Positions 39,788-49,390 of a stretch of DNA of 64,000 bases are shown in pieces (the first letter of the stretch is position 1; each line of letters begins with the position of its first letter). A program made the translations under genes and the position numbers. Below the pieces are notes generated by a model, which was not told the DNA's origin, ran no database searches, and saw only the letters and a list, made by a program, of their open reading frames with translations. The DNA is from Paraburkholderia metrosideri (GTDB lineage: Bacteria; Pseudomonadota; Gammaproteobacteria; Burkholderiales; Burkholderiaceae), in NCBI RefSeq assembly GCF_904848625.1, contig NZ_CAJHCP010000003.1, positions 496,001 through 560,000 on the forward strand, read 5' to 3'.

Positions 39788-41029
39788 TCACACGTCGGGT
39801 GCGTGTCGCCCGCGGCTTACCGACATCAGTTCGTGCACTTCGCTCGCCGCCGGTTCCTTCGGCTCTGGAAGCACTATCAGCAGCGGCAGCAGGCCATAGT
39901 AGAGAGCGGGATACGTATAGGACAATTTGGATGTCATCAGCGCGGCGAAAAACAACACCGTAGTGAGGTTCTTGCGCATCCTGAGGAACATGCACGCCGG
40001 GACCGCGAGCCCGATAATGCCGAACTGAACAACAAAGTAGTTTAACAGTCCCGCATCGTTGAGCGAGGCGACAGGCGCGTCAGGATCGCTCGTCGCCATG
40101 GTGTACAAACTGGCTTCTACCGAAAAGGGCCCGAATCCTATCCAGTAATCCCAGCCTTGTCGGGCGTGGTAGATATAGTCAAGCAAGGCTAGACGAATGC
40201 CCGAGGTGGCATCGTACTTCAACACAAAGCTATCGGTATAGCGCATCAGCAAGCCCGGTGACGCGATGAGCGCGAGAGCGATGCAGGCGAGAAACCATAG
40301 CTTCGTCTTCGGTCTTTGCAGCAAGACGACTGCCAGCAGCAAAATGCCGCTTTGGATGATGGCCGCCGTGGACTGCGTAATGAGCATGCACAGGATCGTT
40401 AGTCCGATCACATGATTGTTAGGGCGACGCCCAAGGGCGCGGCTCAGGATCACGTACCCGATTGCCATTGCGTCGATCGCCGCGCTGAACTCCGATGGCT
40501 CTACAAATAGCCCTGTTGGCCGGTACGCAAAGAACGGGTTAAGGTTTGCGTAATTTCGATATCGAGACTCAACGCCTGTCACAGGATGAACCAAATCGAT
40601 ATATTGATGAGTAACGGCTAGCATCACGGTTTGAATCAGCAGAATGACAGCGTTGAATACCAATAGGGCGCCCAGCACGTCGGTCACGTCCTTCAGATGA
40701 GTGTGGAACAATGCCCTGAAAGAAAACAGGAAAATGACCACCAGGATCAGGAACAGATAGTTGTTAGTCAGGGATTTTTCGAGCGGGGCGGCGCCTTGCG
40801 GGTGCGGCACGATCAGCGCATACAGATAGAAGCAGCTGATCACCGCGATAGACGCAAACGCAATGCACGCATTACGTTTGTTAAACAAGCAGGCTCGCGT
40901 GCTACTCATCGAGATGCAGATTGCCGCCAGCAACAGGATGCCGACCATCATCACGTAAGGACCGTAGCTCATCACTGATGCGATGAGCAACGCGAGGAAG
41001 ATGAAGCCGACGCGCGGCCAGTCTTTCAT
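39788..41029 (-). CDS. Wzy-like polysaccharide polymerase / O-antigen ligase-type membrane protein
   Basis: 413 residues from the ATG at 41029, chosen because GAGGGA lies 6-11 bases upstream; an ATG at 41035 is too close to it. There are about ten to twelve hydrophobic segments and one larger periplasmic stretch (about 120-190) containing RYRNYANLNPFFAYRPTG and LFVEPSEFSA. The pattern FAYRPTGLFVEPSEFS is common in Wzy/WaaL-type proteins. It would polymerise undecaprenyl-linked repeat units at the periplasmic face. It is the only polymerase candidate in the locus and is read opposite to its neighbour. Confidence 0.8.
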   Translation of the reverse strand: MKDWPRVGFIFLALLIASVMSYGPYVMMVGILLLAAICISMSSTRACLFNKRNACIAFASIAVISCFYLYALIVPHPQGAAPLEKSLTNNYLFLILVVIFLFSFRALFHTHLKDVTDVLGALLVFNAVILLIQTVMLAVTHQYIDLVHPVTGVESRYRNYANLNPFFAYRPTGLFVEPSEFSAAIDAMAIGYVILSRALGRRPNNHVIGLTILCMLITQSTAAIIQSGILLLAVVLLQRPKTKLWFLACIALALIASPGLLMRYTDSFVLKYDATSGIRLALLDYIYHARQGWDYWIGFGPFSVEASLYTMATSDPDAPVASLNDAGLLNYFVVQFGIIGLAVPACMFLRMRKNLTTVLFFAALMTSKLSYTYPALYYGLLPLLIVLPEPKEPAASEVHELMSVSRGRHAPDV

Positions 41030-41319
41030 GTCCATTCCCTCTACCGTCTCGTGCGTTTATTTCCGATTCTCGAATCAGCTCACTGAACTCGCCAAGCGTT
41101 GCATAGGAAGCGCCACGGAGAATATGCGGAAAGTCCCTGAGTGTGCCGCAAAGCTCTTAGGTCTGACCCGCCGCGCCCTTCATCTGAAGAATAAGATCGA
41201 CTGGCCCTATTCTCGACACACCATTTCGATACCCGAAATATTTACCTATTCTCATAGTAAAGCGCTTCGATCAAGCTGTTACTCAGTTGACGAAATACTA
41301 CGTTCATTGGAGATTCATC

Positions 41320-42441
41320 GTGACCCACCGCCGGCAGTTGGTGCTAACAATTCTCTGCAGCGCTGCCGCATGGGCGACTCGTCCCTTTCATGCCCTTGCG
41401 GCATCCACTTGGGATCAAGCCTCCGTCGCGAGCTTTCCCGCGCGCGGAAGCGACGATACCGAACGTTTGCTGGCAGCATTTCACTGGTTGCAGACTGAGC
41501 AGAACCGGATGCTAGTCCTTGATACCACGCGCTATGTCGTGTCGAGCCGTATTGGGCTCACGAACGCACAAAACTTCCGCATCGAGGGCAATGGCGCGAC
41601 GATAGCCGCCGCCGATAGCATGCCCGTGCAGGATGGCTTTCAGATTCTCCACTTCGAGGGATGCACCGACGGCGAGATCGACAACCTTAATATCGATGGC
41701 AATCGGTCGAACCGCAGCCCGGCGGAAGTGCCCGCTCACAGCGTGCAAATCTATTCTTCGTGCGCCCGGCTAACGTTTCACACCGTTCGATCAGATAACG
41801 CAGCAGTCGACGGATTCTACGTTGCGTCGCAATCACCCGATACGCTCGCTGCTTTGCCCACTGATATCGCTTTCCGCAGTTGCACCGCGAACAACGCATA
41901 CCGTAACAATCTCACGCTCATCAATTCGAATCGATTCCGCGACTACGACGGCGTCTACACGAATGCTAACGGCACGCTCCCGATGGCAGGCGCCGATTTC
42001 GAGCCCAACGATTCGCGAGACCTCGGCAATATCGACGTGCAATGCTTTGGCACGCAGTGCAACAATAACACGGGCCCGGGGTTTCAGGTCGACGGACAGA
42101 ACACACACGTGATCCTGAACAATGTAGTCGCCGACGCGAATGCGTTCGGTGGCATCGTCGGATCGTGGGGCTACCTCGAAATCGAGGGCATCACGCTCGA
42201 AAACTACGGATCGAGCGTTCGCCGAGGCATCATCGACGCGTTCGATAACTCCGGGCAGACAATCATAAATAACGTGGTCGCGCGCAACTGCAATACCGGG
42301 TCTTCGAAGCCGATCATCTACGTGCATCCGGTTCACAGCCTGTCGGTGATCGTTAACAACGTCCAAGTGGTCGAAAGCTCGAGCATGGTCTACGACGGAA
42401 GCTCGGATGTTCAGATCAGCGGCGTGAGTATCCTGCCGTGA
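41320..42441 (+). CDS. Tat-exported right-handed beta-helix protein, copy 1
   Basis: 373 residues from GTG at 41320, with GGAG at 41309-41312. The start is supported by the paralogue at 44126, which has the same TTGGAGA-N6-start layout. The N terminus MTHRRQLVLTILCSAAAWA has a twin-arginine/hydrophobic/AxA pattern (cleavage near ALA-AST). The rest is a pectate-lyase-type beta-helix: NFRIEGNGATIAAAD, CTDGEIDNLNIDGNRSNRS, SCARLTFHTVRS and several N-rich turns. The family includes polysaccharide lyases, epimerases and phage-tail depolymerases. In a locus making uronic-acid sugars a lyase or C5-epimerase is a reasonable inference. No catalytic residues can be named. Confidence 0.82.
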   Translation: MTHRRQLVLTILCSAAAWATRPFHALAASTWDQASVASFPARGSDDTERLLAAFHWLQTEQNRMLVLDTTRYVVSSRIGLTNAQNFRIEGNGATIAAADSMPVQDGFQILHFEGCTDGEIDNLNIDGNRSNRSPAEVPAHSVQIYSSCARLTFHTVRSDNAAVDGFYVASQSPDTLAALPTDIAFRSCTANNAYRNNLTLINSNRFRDYDGVYTNANGTLPMAGADFEPNDSRDLGNIDVQCFGTQCNNNTGPGFQVDGQNTHVILNNVVADANAFGGIVGSWGYLEIEGITLENYGSSVRRGIIDAFDNSGQTIINNVVARNCNTGSSKPIIYVHPVHSLSVIVNNVQVVESSSMVYDGSSDVQISGVSILP

Positions 42442-42765
42442 TCGTATTATGTCCGTACCCCTCGTCCCTATAGTTCCCAATGTGCTTCTCGACGACATGC
42501 GGCACCTCCCTGCACCTTCGGAACAGGAAAGTGCGCCTACGCGCCAAACTATCCCATCTAGTCAAGTCCGTTCGCATTTGACAGGACTCGATCGTATTTT
42601 CCGCGCGCGCGTGGGACATATTGGGACTTGCACCCAATTATCGTTTTATATGACTTATCATGCAGTTCTATGACGGCTCAAACTCCTCAATCAAGCTTAG
42701 ATAACATTTCTGTCTTATTCACCCCCGTTCCACTTCGTCAATTTTCTCGCCAATCCGGCGGATCG

Positions 42766-42866
42766 GTTAAAACGCGTATTTATGGGTGAAATAGCGCGCT
42801 ATGATTTCGCTTGTGTGAGGCACCGCACATAACGCCAATTACAATTGCGAGACTGTACCGCTCCGT
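42766..42866 (+). promoter_or_regulatory. Conserved leader block A with CRP/FNR-like palindrome
   Basis: GTTAAAACGCGTATTTATGG at 42766-42785, then TGTGAGG-CA-CCGCACA at 42814-42829, then GCTCCGT at 42860-42866. The same three blocks in the same order and spacing (57 and 37 bases here, 56 and 37 there) recur at 59271-59370. The palindrome has the TGTGA-N6-(T)CACA architecture of CRP/FNR-family sites with one mismatch. The next gene is the methyltransferase at 43072. Confidence 0.6.
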
Positions 42867-43071
42867 GCACCGTGCACAGAATGATTCGACGCTGCACAGC
42901 AAAGTACTCGGTAACGAACTGGCACACGACGCGTACTCACAATTTTTGAGCCTCCGCCCGCATCCTCAGAAGTGCAAGGAGCGCATGCCGTGCAACAAGC
43001 TGACCTGAGCAGGCCAATTCTACGAGGCGATGCTTGAACCCGGCTTCAGTTTTTAACGATGTGAGTGGTCC

Positions 43072-43809
43072 ATGAACAACTATGATTTCTGCATTCAGTG
43101 GATTCTCGACCATCTACAGGGCGAGCAGACTCGTGTGCTCGATTACGGTTGCGGCGCCGGCCGGATCGTAGCGGAACTACGTCGGCGCGAAATCGATAGC
43201 TACGGCTGCGACATTTTCTACGAGGCATCGGACTATGCGGCATCCGTCGATCGTAGCCTTTTCGGCACAGCGATCAGACCAATGGAAGGTGACATCATTC
43301 CATTCGAAAGCGCTTCATTCGATCTGGTCGTTAATAATCAGGTCATGGAACACGTCGAAGATCTCGATGTTGTGCTAGCAGAGATCAAGCGAGTGCTGAA
43401 ACCTGGCGGCACAGTCATCAACCTTTTTCCGCACAAGGGTGTCTGGCGCGAGGGGCATTGCGGCGTTCCGTTTTTGCACTGGTTTCCGAAAGGGAGCCGC
43501 TCACGGGTCTACTACGCTGCGGCCCTTCGGTCGCTTGGAGCTGGCTATAACAAGCGCGATGTCGGTATCGTGCGCTGGAGCGAGGATACCTGTGCGTGGC
43601 TGGACAAGTGGACTCACTATCGAACCCGCAAAGAAATCCATACCATGTACACCCACTACTTCTGCGACATCCGGCATATCGAGGACGACTGGCTGCAGGC
43701 GCGACTGGGCCAGCGCAAGACCATGGCCGCATGGCTGCCGACGATGACTCAAAAGCTCGTGGTGACCAAGATGTGTGGATTAATTTTCCTGGCAAGGAAG
43801 CCCGCTTGA
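43072..43809 (+). CDS. Class I SAM-dependent methyltransferase
   Basis: 245 residues, preceded by about 630 bases of leader. SAM-binding motif I is VLDYGCGAGRIVAEL (residues about 22-36), the acidic end of beta-2 is CDIFYEASD, and motifs III-IV are FDLVVNNQVMEHVEDLD and RVLKPGGTVINLF. It is cytoplasmic with no transmembrane segment. Set between two beta-helix paralogues in the polysaccharide locus, it probably O-methylates a sugar of the repeat unit. The substrate is unknown. Confidence 0.85.
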   Translation: MNNYDFCIQWILDHLQGEQTRVLDYGCGAGRIVAELRRREIDSYGCDIFYEASDYAASVDRSLFGTAIRPMEGDIIPFESASFDLVVNNQVMEHVEDLDVVLAEIKRVLKPGGTVINLFPHKGVWREGHCGVPFLHWFPKGSRSRVYYAAALRSLGAGYNKRDVGIVRWSEDTCAWLDKWTHYRTRKEIHTMYTHYFCDIRHIEDDWLQARLGQRKTMAAWLPTMTQKLVVTKMCGLIFLARKPA

Positions 43810-44125
43810 CTGTCGCGTCAAGGCGGCCTGCTGGACCGCTTCGCCTGCGGTTGCTAGCGGCCAATTGCAAGGCTCAACCCCAGCCGGCTGTCTGCACTGA
43901 GTCCACGCGCAGCACAGTCGCGGATTCTGTCACGCCGGCTTTCCGTCGAGCATTACTGATGCTCCGCCAACATCCGAGTGTATTTCGCTGTTCGCAGTAC
44001 CGGAGCCAGTGGATAGCATTTATCGACTCTCTGATCGAGTAATACTTTCCGGTGGCCGTGTCAAGAGCCTGCCCAGCCAACAAGTGGATTGATCCATTGA
44101 TGTTGATCTTAATTGGAGACCGATC
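43810..44125. other. Intergenic region before beta-helix copy 2
   Basis: About 315 bases. No gene is visible. The last 15 bases hold the Shine-Dalgarno TTGGAGA shared with copy 1. No terminator or copy of the leader block was found. Confidence 0.5.
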
Positions 44126-45262
44126 TTGCCCAACCGCCGACACGCTTTAAACGTTATCTTGTCAGGTGCAGCGGCGTGGTCCCTTCATTTCCGTCGTCTC
44201 GTGGCGGCGCCACTGCTGAATCAGGCCTCGCTTGCAGACTTTCCCTCTGGCGATAGCGACGACACCAGCCGTTTGCGCGCAGCATTTCGGTGGCTTCAGG
44301 CAGAACAGAACCGCACACTTGTTCTGGAAACGAAGCGCTATGTTGTTTCGAATCGAATCGATTTGACTGGCGCGCAGAATTTCCGCATCGAAGGTAACGG
44401 TGCGACGATAGCCGCAGCGGATAACATGCCGGTGCGCGATGGCTTCCAGATCCTTTGCTTCAGGCAATGCACCGACGGTGAGATCAATGATCTGACCGTC
44501 GACGGCAATCGAAGTCACCGCCGCCCCGGGGAAGTGCCCGCGCACAGCGTGCAAATCTATTCGTCATGCGCCCGGTTGACGTTCACAAACGTTCGCTCGC
44601 ATAACGCGGCAGTTGACGGATTCTATGTGGCGTGCGAATCGCCGAACGTGCTTGCCGCTTTGCCGACCGATATCGTCTTTCGCGACTGCCGCGCGAGCAA
44701 TGCATATAGGAACAACGTGTCGGTCATCAATTCGAACCGTTTTCGGGACTACGATGGCGTTTATGCAGATGCCAATGGCACCCTGCCGATGGCCGGCATC
44801 GATTTCGAGCCCAACGATCCGCGAAATCTGGGCAACATCGACGTGCAATGCTTTCGCACGCAATGCAACAACAACAAGGGGCCTGGCTTTCAGGTCGACG
44901 GAGGTAACACACACGCGGTGTTGCACAACGTCGTGGCGAAGGGAAATGGATTTGGCGGCATCGTCGGCGCGTGGGGTTACCTCAGAATCGACGGGGTGAC
45001 GCTCGATGACTATGGAGCCAATATTCGACGCGGCATCATCGACGCCTTTTATAAGTCGGGAGAAACGCACGTCAGCAACGTGGTTGCCAGACATTGCAAC
45101 ACGGGTTCGGATTCGAAGCCCATCATCTACGTCCACCCCATCCACATCGGTGCGGTGACCATTATCAATGTCGAAACAGTTCAGAGTTCCAGCCCGGCGT
45201 ACGGTGGTGCTTCTAACGTCCTGCTCCGCGAAGTGCGCACTGGCACGCTGGCCACTCGATAG
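44126..45262 (+). CDS. Tat-exported right-handed beta-helix protein, copy 2
   Basis: 378 residues from a TTG start at 44126 with GGAG at 44115-44118. It is clearly paralogous to the protein at 41320 along the whole length: NFRIEGNGATIAAADNMPV, QIYSSCARLTFTNVRSHNAA and CNNNKGPGFQVDGGNTHAV recur with substitutions. The twin-arginine leader is MPNRRHALNVILSGAAAW. The two copies differ most in the signal region and the C terminus. Use of GTG and TTG starts suggests both are kept at modest translation levels. Function as for copy 1. Confidence 0.82.
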   Translation: MPNRRHALNVILSGAAAWSLHFRRLVAAPLLNQASLADFPSGDSDDTSRLRAAFRWLQAEQNRTLVLETKRYVVSNRIDLTGAQNFRIEGNGATIAAADNMPVRDGFQILCFRQCTDGEINDLTVDGNRSHRRPGEVPAHSVQIYSSCARLTFTNVRSHNAAVDGFYVACESPNVLAALPTDIVFRDCRASNAYRNNVSVINSNRFRDYDGVYADANGTLPMAGIDFEPNDPRNLGNIDVQCFRTQCNNNKGPGFQVDGGNTHAVLHNVVAKGNGFGGIVGAWGYLRIDGVTLDDYGANIRRGIIDAFYKSGETHVSNVVARHCNTGSDSKPIIYVHPIHIGAVTIINVETVQSSSPAYGGASNVLLREVRTGTLATR

Positions 45263-45699
45263 AAATGTCACTCATCTATCAAGTCGCAACCAACCTCGCA
45301 ATTCCCACATCTCAACGTAGGAGCCATACCCGGCCAACGCCGCGGCAAGCAAGGCAACGAAGATATGGCGACTCGCGGCTTGATCGCCATATCCTTTCCG
45401 TTCTACCCTAACGTCTCTGTTGATCCATATGCCGACACTGCCCGACGCGTTCGACATATCTGTGTCACAAAACAGGCCGGAAAATATTCGGTGCGATCCC
45501 TGTCGTCTGATTCAAGCAAACCCGGCCCAATGTTTTTTTCTTATACAAATACTCGGTAACCCGTTGCCTTGACCGAAGTACTTATGTTGCCCTTCACGCA
45601 TACCGATCCAGCTTGTCCGTTTAGCGTTAGTCTGTTCGGCATCCGTGAGTTGATTGCAAATCGAACCACCAGTGTGAACGAAAATAGAAGGCTACATCC
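45263..45699. other. Intergenic region between beta-helix copy 2 and the flippase
   Basis: About 435 bases. No credible gene. No copy of the palindromic leader and no clear terminator. It probably contains the promoter for the flippase-glycosyltransferase pair. Confidence 0.5.
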
Positions 45700-47040
45700 T
45701 TGATATCTCAGATCGCGGCGTGGCGAAGCCGCTTGCTGCACGCTCACCCGGATCATCTGCGAATCGCGCGCAATGCGGCGCGGGTGTCGCTGTTCGTGTT
45801 GCTGGGCCGCTGCGCCGGTGCGCTCAAGGAAGTCGCCGTCGCCTATCGCTATGGCGTCAGCAACACCGTCGACGCCTATCAGTTCACGCTGACACTGCTC
45901 GTATGGCTGCCTTCGGCGTTGGCGTCCGTGCTCGCCATTGTCCTTGTGCCGGTTTTAGTCGAACTTCGCACACACGGCAAACGGGATCAGGCGAGATTCC
46001 TCGGCGAACTGGAAGTGGCCACGGCAATCGTCGGCACCATGCTCACACTCGCGCTTTACCTGCTTTGGCCCGTTGCGCTCCATGCGATGGCGGGAAATCT
46101 GTCGTTACAAACGCGCGAGATGACACGGCAACTGATGCTCGGCATGGCGCCGGTCGGTGTACTCACATTAGTGGTTTGCGTCTATGCAGCGCGTCTTCAG
46201 GTTCGTGACCGCCATATCAGTTCGCTGCTCGAGAGTATGCCGGCGGCGGCCACGCTGGTTTTCGTCCTGTGCGCGTCTGATGGCAGTTCGATTTATCCGT
46301 TACTGTGGGGCACGACGATCGGCTTCATCGTGCAGGCAATTTCTCTGAGACTACTGGCCGGCCAAGCAGACCACATCCGCGTGCGCCCGCGCCTGTCATT
46401 CCAGTCGCCGCAGTGGGCAGCAACCATTCAGGCGTTGCGCGTATTCACGTTAGGCCAGATCGTCCTGTGCACGGCCGCACCACTCGATCAGTATTTCCTG
46501 GCCCACGTCGGCGATGGCGCAATCGCAACGCTCGGCTACGCGAACCGCGTACTCTCGCTCCTCCTTAGCATGGGCGCACTGGCCATTGGCCGCGCCACGC
46601 TGCCGATCCTCTCAGACATCATCAGTCGCGGCGACCCTATACGAGCCCGGCACACCGCTTTGAAATGGGTGCTTCTTATGCTTGCGATGGGCGGCGCTTG
46701 CGCGGCGGTCTCCTGGCTGCTGGCGCCAACTGTCGTCGGCTTACTGTTTCAACGCGGCGCTTTTACCGGGCACGACACAGCCGCGGTGGCCAGCATCTTT
46801 CGTTGGGGTCTCCTGCAAGTACCCTTCTACTTCGGCGTACTGGTCATGATGCAGCTCTATGCGAGCGAAGGACGTTACCGGTCGATGGCCATGATTGCTC
46901 TTCTCAGCTTCATGCTGAAGGCAATTGGAAACATCTTATTGATACCATGGCTCGGAATCGCCGGCGTGTTGATTTCGACCGCCCTGATGCACGCAGGATC
47001 CTTCGTCCTATACCTGGGATTCTCCAGGTCCAGATCTTAG
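45700..47040 (+). CDS. MurJ/MviN-like lipid-linked oligosaccharide flippase
   Basis: 446 residues from a TTG at 45700 with AAGG 8 bases upstream. About 12-14 membrane helices. The MurJ-like start (SLFVLLGRCAGALKEVAVAY, YGVSNTVDAYQF) is present, as are PLDQYFLAHVGDGAIATLGY, GRATLPILS and LFQRGAFTGHDT, the last two strongly MurJ-like. It probably flips the undecaprenyl-linked repeat unit (Wzx role). A dedicated peptidoglycan MurJ should exist elsewhere. It starts a rightward pair with the glycosyltransferase. Confidence 0.85.
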   Translation: MISQIAAWRSRLLHAHPDHLRIARNAARVSLFVLLGRCAGALKEVAVAYRYGVSNTVDAYQFTLTLLVWLPSALASVLAIVLVPVLVELRTHGKRDQARFLGELEVATAIVGTMLTLALYLLWPVALHAMAGNLSLQTREMTRQLMLGMAPVGVLTLVVCVYAARLQVRDRHISSLLESMPAAATLVFVLCASDGSSIYPLLWGTTIGFIVQAISLRLLAGQADHIRVRPRLSFQSPQWAATIQALRVFTLGQIVLCTAAPLDQYFLAHVGDGAIATLGYANRVLSLLLSMGALAIGRATLPILSDIISRGDPIRARHTALKWVLLMLAMGGACAAVSWLLAPTVVGLLFQRGAFTGHDTAAVASIFRWGLLQVPFYFGVLVMMQLYASEGRYRSMAMIALLSFMLKAIGNILLIPWLGIAGVLISTALMHAGSFVLYLGFSRSRS

Positions 47041-47148
47041 GACGACGAGGATCGATTCAACGAGGCGCCACATTCTGACCGATTCACACTGTCGCCCGCG
47101 ATCCGCTCAACGGTGCGATCTTGCCCCACGTGATATTCGGGAGATCCG

Positions 47149-48285
47149 ATGGTGAAAGTACTTCATGTGATCATCGCCCTACATTCGGACGGCGCGGAAT
47201 TGATGATGCAACGTCTGGTCGAATCGCATCACGGAAGTCCCGATTTTTGTCACGTCGTCTGTTCCCTCACCACGAACGGGAAAATCGGCGAGCAGTTGGC
47301 TGGCCGAGGGGTCGATGTACACGTGCTCGGTATGCAAACGGCACTAGGCATTCCGCTCACGCTGGTCCGGCTGGTCCGGCTGATACGCACGACGCAACCC
47401 GACATCATCCAGACATGGATGTATCACGCCGACTTTCTTGCCGGCCTCGCCGGATGGCTGAGCGCTCATCGGCGAATCGTTTGGGGCATTCGAACCACCG
47501 ATGTCCGAGCGAGCGGCTCGCACGCAACGGCCATCTTGAGAAAGGTTTGCGCCAGACTTTCACGATCGATGCCGCGCGCCATCGTCTGTGCCGCCCACGC
47601 GTCATTGCGTGCACACGTGTCGGTGGGATACGACGAGCGGCGCATGCTCGTCATCCCGAACGGCTTCGATATGGCGAAACTGTCTGCCACGCTAGCGCAA
47701 CGCAATGCGCTGCGCGAGCAGTGCGGATTCGCGCAGAATGCCGTGGTAATCGGTATTGTCGGGCGCTTTCATCCCGTGAAAGATCATGCGAATTTCGTTC
47801 GTGCGGCGGGGTTGGCTGCCGAACGAAACCCGGATATACGCTTTCTGATGGTCGGTCGAAGTCTCGATGCGGATAATCGTGAACTCGCTGGTTGGATTAC
47901 GGCAACAGGCCACGCATCTCGCTTCGTACTGCTCGGCGAGCGACGCGACGTTCCCATTTGCCTCGCAGCAATGGACTTGTTTTGCCTGAGCTCCCGCACC
48001 GAGGGATTTCCGAACGTGGTGGGCGAGGCGATGGCGATGGGACTACCCTCTGTCGTGACGGATGTCGGTGACGCGGCGATGCTGGTCGCCCGCACCGGAA
48101 TCGTCGTGCCAAAGGAAAACTCCGAGGCGTTGGCCGATGGGCTGCTGCGGCTTGCCGAACTGTCAGAGGACGCACGCAGACAATTAGGGGCTGCCGCTAT
48201 GGAGCGCACGCACCTCGATTTCACTATTGAACGGGCACGCCAGCGCTTCGAGCAACTTTATTTGCGACTTCTCGCGTCGGACTGA
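47149..48285 (+). CDS. Family 4 glycosyltransferase
   Basis: 378 residues, ATG at 47149 with GGGAG upstream. The GT-B fold has an N-terminal VLHVIIALHSDGAELMMQ (a GGAE-like loop), IQTWMYHADFLAG, then VIPNGFD and the C-terminal nucleotide-sugar site with SRTEGFPNVVGEAMAMGLP (EGFPNVVGEA). It adds one sugar of the repeat unit in the cytoplasm. Donor and linkage unknown. Confidence 0.9.
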   Translation: MVKVLHVIIALHSDGAELMMQRLVESHHGSPDFCHVVCSLTTNGKIGEQLAGRGVDVHVLGMQTALGIPLTLVRLVRLIRTTQPDIIQTWMYHADFLAGLAGWLSAHRRIVWGIRTTDVRASGSHATAILRKVCARLSRSMPRAIVCAAHASLRAHVSVGYDERRMLVIPNGFDMAKLSATLAQRNALREQCGFAQNAVVIGIVGRFHPVKDHANFVRAAGLAAERNPDIRFLMVGRSLDADNRELAGWITATGHASRFVLLGERRDVPICLAAMDLFCLSSRTEGFPNVVGEAMAMGLPSVVTDVGDAAMLVARTGIVVPKENSEALADGLLRLAELSEDARRQLGAAAMERTHLDFTIERARQRFEQLYLRLLASD

Positions 48286-48304
48286 CGAAGTTTGCTCACG
48301 CTCG

Positions 48305-49336
48305 TCACTTCCATCTCTCGAACAGGTAGCCCAGCGAGGTACTGGTACTCTGCCAGCGGCGGCCCGCCGTTGCGATTTCGCACAGCCCTCCCATATTGAG
48401 CGAGCTGAAGCCGTACTTCACTTCCAGCTCATCGTAATGATCGGCAATCGCTTGCAGGAACTGGATGTTCTGCTGGAGGTTGGCACCGAAATTATGAGGG
48501 TGCCACCACAGATGATAAAGCCGTCGATTCACAGCGGCGTCAGTCATCGATCTCTTGACCCGGTGCAGCCTGAGATCGTCCAGAAACGCCACCCGTTCTG
48601 AATAAGGTCGAAGAAACCTGCTTGCCGGGAAATTAAACGGAGTTTGCTGAACGCACTCCTGGAGGTCGTAGGTGTTATGACCGGAAAGATTGACATATGC
48701 GTCGATCAATCTTAAAGCTCGTGTGAACCGGCTTTGACTCGCCGCATTCGACGCTCTGTGCATCCGCCCGACACCGTTGCCCCGATAGCACTGCAACCCG
48801 AGCCTCGCAAGCGACGAAAGATATTCCTCGTTCCACTGATTCCGTGGAAAAACAAGGCTCTTTATCGTAAGGCCGTGAGCTTTCGCAACGGCCTGCGCAC
48901 AACGAATATCTTCCTCGAACTGGTCCCTCGTTTGACCTCCCTCCAGACAGTAGTAATGCGAGAACGTATGCGTGGCAATTTCTTGTCCTTCCGTAGCTGC
49001 GATCAACGCGATCAAATCGGGGGCGAAGTGATAGGCCGGGTCGAGCTCGGTTGCTGCGGCGATATATTCATAAGGAGAGAAAGTGCGCCTCGAGTAATCT
49101 GGCTGAAGATCCGGAATGGCCTTTCTCAACTCGTCGGCGTTCCTGAAAAAGAGAAATCCCACGACGGCCCATGTTGCATGAAGGTCGTGCGCTCTGAAAA
49201 TGCGCAACATCTCGGGGATAGCTTTCCGGACACCGCGAAGATTCTCGCCATAACCTTCGATTGTGCGTTTATCCCTCACGCCCCAGTACAACTCGAAATC
49301 TAGTGAGATCGTGAAGACGCCATGCCCGGGGCTCAT
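48305..49336 (-). CDS. Polysaccharide deacetylase (NodB/CE4-type)
   Basis: 343 residues from the ATG at 49336, which has GAGG upstream; a TTG at 49351 is the alternative. The metal/catalytic motifs are in SLDFELYWG (Asp), ATWAVVGFLFF, ATHTFSHYYC (HxxxH) and FPRNQWNEEYL. There is no signal peptide, so it likely acts in the cytoplasm on a lipid-linked or nucleotide sugar. It would remove N-acetyl groups from GlcNAc or GalNAc residues. It is the last gene of the long leftward run starting at 58780. Confidence 0.85.
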   Translation of the reverse strand: MSPGHGVFTISLDFELYWGVRDKRTIEGYGENLRGVRKAIPEMLRIFRAHDLHATWAVVGFLFFRNADELRKAIPDLQPDYSRRTFSPYEYIAAATELDPAYHFAPDLIALIAATEGQEIATHTFSHYYCLEGGQTRDQFEEDIRCAQAVAKAHGLTIKSLVFPRNQWNEEYLSSLARLGLQCYRGNGVGRMHRASNAASQSRFTRALRLIDAYVNLSGHNTYDLQECVQQTPFNFPASRFLRPYSERVAFLDDLRLHRVKRSMTDAAVNRRLYHLWWHPHNFGANLQQNIQFLQAIADHYDELEVKYGFSSLNMGGLCEIATAGRRWQSTSTSLGYLFERWK

Positions 49337-49390
49337 GCTATGCCTCGACAACCAATTCTTCGATAAGCGGCGCGGCGGCAGTGCGCAGCA

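Noticed and set aside
42811..43008. 65-codon frame inside the conserved leader A
   Set aside because: The equivalent region of leader B does not keep this frame open, so the conservation is in DNA, not protein.
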